Shown piece after piece: positions 5,623-7,398 of a stretch of 7,398 bases of DNA. The notes under the pieces are model-generated. The model was not told the DNA's origin, ran no database searches, and saw only the letters and a list, made by a program, of their open reading frames with translations. Each line of letters begins with the position of its first letter. Positions within the stretch are counted from its first letter, which is position 1. The translations under genes were made by a program, and so were the position numbers. The DNA comes from Thermoplasmatota archaeon (GTDB lineage Bacteria; Pseudomonadota; Gammaproteobacteria; Burkholderiales; Thiobacillaceae): positions 1 to 7,398 of the forward strand of contig JAMCVR010000186.1 of the NCBI GenBank assembly GCA_023475455.1, given 5' to 3'.

Positions 5623-7398
5623 ATGCCGAAGGACTGGATGAATGGGAGCCGCATGCTGCCGCCGTGGCTGGCGCTCGCCATCCTGCTCGGCCTGCAGGCG
5701 GCCTCGCTGCCTTTCCTGCTCAATATCCATTTCAACAATTCGGGCGACATTTACTCACCGCCCGACGCGCCCATCATCCAGCTGCGCGAATCGCTGTTTC
5801 GTGAATTTCCCAGCGACGACGCACTGATCGCGCTGTTCGAGGGCGACGAACTGTTCAGCCCGGCGTTCCTGGCCGCGCTCGATCGCGTTGCCAAAAGAAT
5901 GGAAGCGCATCCATCGGTTGACCGTGTGCTCACGCTCACCACGATCGAGCATATCGATGCGACCGACGACGGCTTTGCGGTTTCCCTGCTGGTGGACCCC
6001 GACGACCTGGCGGCGCGCACGCCTGCCGAATGGAAGGCACGGGCGCTGGCTGATGAGTTTGCGCCCCGGACACTCGTCTCGAAGGATGGCCGGGCCGTTG
6101 CGCTTGTGGTGCGGCCCAAGGTGCTGAAGGAAAGCCTCGCGCGCCGCGACGTCGCGATCGCGCTCGATGCCGCCATCCGCGCCGAGAAGCTCGACGTTTA
6201 CCGAACGGCAACCGCCGGAACCGTGGCCCAGACCGTCGAGGAATTGCGCTCGCTGTGGCGCGACAGCGCGATCTTCATTCCGCTGACCGTCCTCATCGGC
6301 CTGGCGCTGATGTGGTGGGTGGTCGGGCGGGTGCGTCCGATGATCGTCGGCGGACTCGCGATGGGGACGGTCGTCTCGGTCAGCGTGGCCGGAATCGTCG
6401 CCTCGGGCCAACCCTACACGCCGATCACCGCCATGATCCCCACCCTGATGGCCGCCTATACCACGGCGACCCTGCTGCATCTGTATGCGGCGATCCAGCG
6501 CGGGCGCATTGCGCTGCTGTCGCGCCCGCAACGCATCGCGCGCGCGCTGTCCGAAACCTTTGTGCCTGGCCTGTTCAACGTGCTGACGACCGGCGCCGGG
6601 CTGTTGAGCCTGCTGTGGGTGGACATTCCGCCGGTGCAGACCTTCGGACTGTCCGGCGCGATCGGCACGCTGATGGTGTTTCTGGTGGTGTTCATCCTGG
6701 TGCCGCCGATCCTGCTGAAATGGGACACGCCGCGCTGGCCGCGCCGCCGTTCCGGGCTGGCGCACGCGCGCCATATCGCCGCCGCCGTCGCGGTGTTCAG
6801 CCTGCGCAATGCCAGGGCCGTGCTCGTCGGCACGCTGCTGCTGGTGCTGGCGGCGATTCCGCTCGCCATGCAGGTGAAGGTGGAATCCAACCTGATCGAA
6901 TTCTTTGCCCCGGACCACAGCATCAGCCGCAGCACCGACCGGGTCGAGGCCAAATTATCCGGCGTGACCACGATGGAAATCGTCCTCACCGCCTCCGGCC
7001 GCGACGGACTGAAAAACCCCGCCACGCTGGCGCAGATCAAGGCCTTGCAGACCTGGCTGGAACAGCAGCCGGAAATCGACCGCAGCTTTTCCCTGGTTGA
7101 AGTGATCGAGGAAATGAACCGCGCCTTCAGCGGCGAAGACCTCGGCGAAAACGCCCTGCCGACCAGCCGCAAACTGGTCGAGCAGTTGCTGCTGATCTAT
7201 GACGGCAAGGATTTGTACGAACTGGTCAACCGCGAATTCCAGCGCGGCCGGATTGTCCTCAACCTCAATGTGCACGGCGCCAATGAAATCGGCCGGGTGA
7301 TCGAACGGATCGAGGCGCGTCTGGGCGCACAACCGATCCCGGGAATCCATCCCGAGATGGCCGGTTTCGGCAAGCTGTTTTCGGATCAGGAGGATCGC
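5623..7398 (+). CDS. RND/MMPL superfamily exporter, N-terminal part (runs off the window)
   Basis: The frame is open for 592 codons to the right edge with no stop. The layout is that of RND-type exporters. Helix 1 is at about residues 13-30 and a large periplasmic loop follows to about 212. Helices 2-4 lie at about 216-292 and helices 5-6 at about 315-366. A cytoplasmic basic segment precedes helix 7 (about 398-417), after which the second periplasmic loop starts with the family-typical FFAPDHS (427-433). The usual length is about 750-800 residues, so the last third is missing. These proteins use the proton gradient to move lipids or other hydrophobic molecules. Helix 4 (AAYTTATLLHL, 277-287) lacks the Asp expected at the proton-relay position. 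Start choice: GGAG (5606-5609) lies 7 nt from an in-frame GTG at 5617. ATG 5623 is taken here, and ATG 5638 with AAGGA (5629-5633) is also possible. It follows the barrel gene by 19 nt, with no terminator seen. Confidence 0.83.
   Translation, partial: MPKDWMNGSRMLPPWLALAILLGLQAASLPFLLNIHFNNSGDIYSPPDAPIIQLRESLFREFPSDDALIALFEGDELFSPAFLAALDRVAKRMEAHPSVDRVLTLTTIEHIDATDDGFAVSLLVDPDDLAARTPAEWKARALADEFAPRTLVSKDGRAVALVVRPKVLKESLARRDVAIALDAAIRAEKLDVYRTATAGTVAQTVEELRSLWRDSAIFIPLTVLIGLALMWWVVGRVRPMIVGGLAMGTVVSVSVAGIVASGQPYTPITAMIPTLMAAYTTATLLHLYAAIQRGRIALLSRPQRIARALSETFVPGLFNVLTTGAGLLSLLWVDIPPVQTFGLSGAIGTLMVFLVVFILVPPILLKWDTPRWPRRRSGLAHARHIAAAVAVFSLRNARAVLVGTLLLVLAAIPLAMQVKVESNLIEFFAPDHSISRSTDRVEAKLSGVTTMEIVLTASGRDGLKNPATLAQIKALQTWLEQQPEIDRSFSLVEVIEEMNRAFSGEDLGENALPTSRKLVEQLLLIYDGKDLYELVNREFQRGRIVLNLNVHGANEIGRVIERIEARLGAQPIPGIHPEMAGFGKLFSDQEDR

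Noticed and set aside
4017..5750. 577-residue open frame on the - strand
   Set aside because: It lies opposite the barrel gene, which has a signal peptide, coupled start and barrel end. Its own translation is an Ala/Gly/Arg/Gln-rich shadow with no recognisable domain.
5755..6918. 387-residue - strand frame opposite the RND gene
   Set aside because: Its His/Arg/Gln-rich low-complexity translation is typical of antisense frames. The + strand frame encodes clear RND helices and motifs.

Overview
The window reads as a GC-rich proteobacterial chromosome. The gene order ccoG tail, fixH, two small membrane proteins and convergent hemN, together with the HemN and FixH sequences, points to a betaproteobacterium (Nitrosomonadales or Rhodocyclales-like). 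That placement is inferred from family resemblance, not from a search.

Left part (1-1275, + strand): the end of a cbb3-type cytochrome oxidase maturation cluster. It holds the last ~47 codons of ccoG, complete fixH, a 44-residue DUF3149-like membrane peptide and a 101-residue two-helix membrane protein with a Cys-rich tail. All are closely spaced and look co-transcribed. hemN (oxygen-independent coproporphyrinogen III oxidase) converges from the - strand, and its normal stop lies 2 nt beyond the last of these genes. Together the genes serve heme supply and assembly of the microaerobic terminal oxidase.

Right part (3367-7398, + strand, divergent from hemN): a three-gene operon. It encodes a LolA-like periplasmic protein, a signal-peptide-bearing outer-membrane beta-barrel with a Pro-rich N-terminal linker (4-bp ATGA overlap with the first gene), and the first 592 codons of an RND/MMPL-superfamily inner-membrane exporter that runs off the window. 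This resembles a trans-envelope lipid or hydrophobic-substrate export route. The 141-nt gap between hemN and this operon contains an AT-rich stretch with a Crp/Fnr-like inverted repeat.

The most striking structure is a pair of perfect direct duplications. A 579-bp segment of the hemN 3' half is repeated in tandem (offset 577 bp), which shifts hemN out of frame after residue 450 of a normal 456. A 127-bp piece of fixH (1-127 = 543-669) is joined in frame to the ccoG tail at the left edge, as a tandem duplication with a 542-bp offset would produce. Both are identical copies with essentially no junction homology and similar unit size. I think assembly or amplification error is more likely than biology, but read mapping would decide. 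Apart from these, and from the export operon being of uncertain substrate, I see no clearly novel system.
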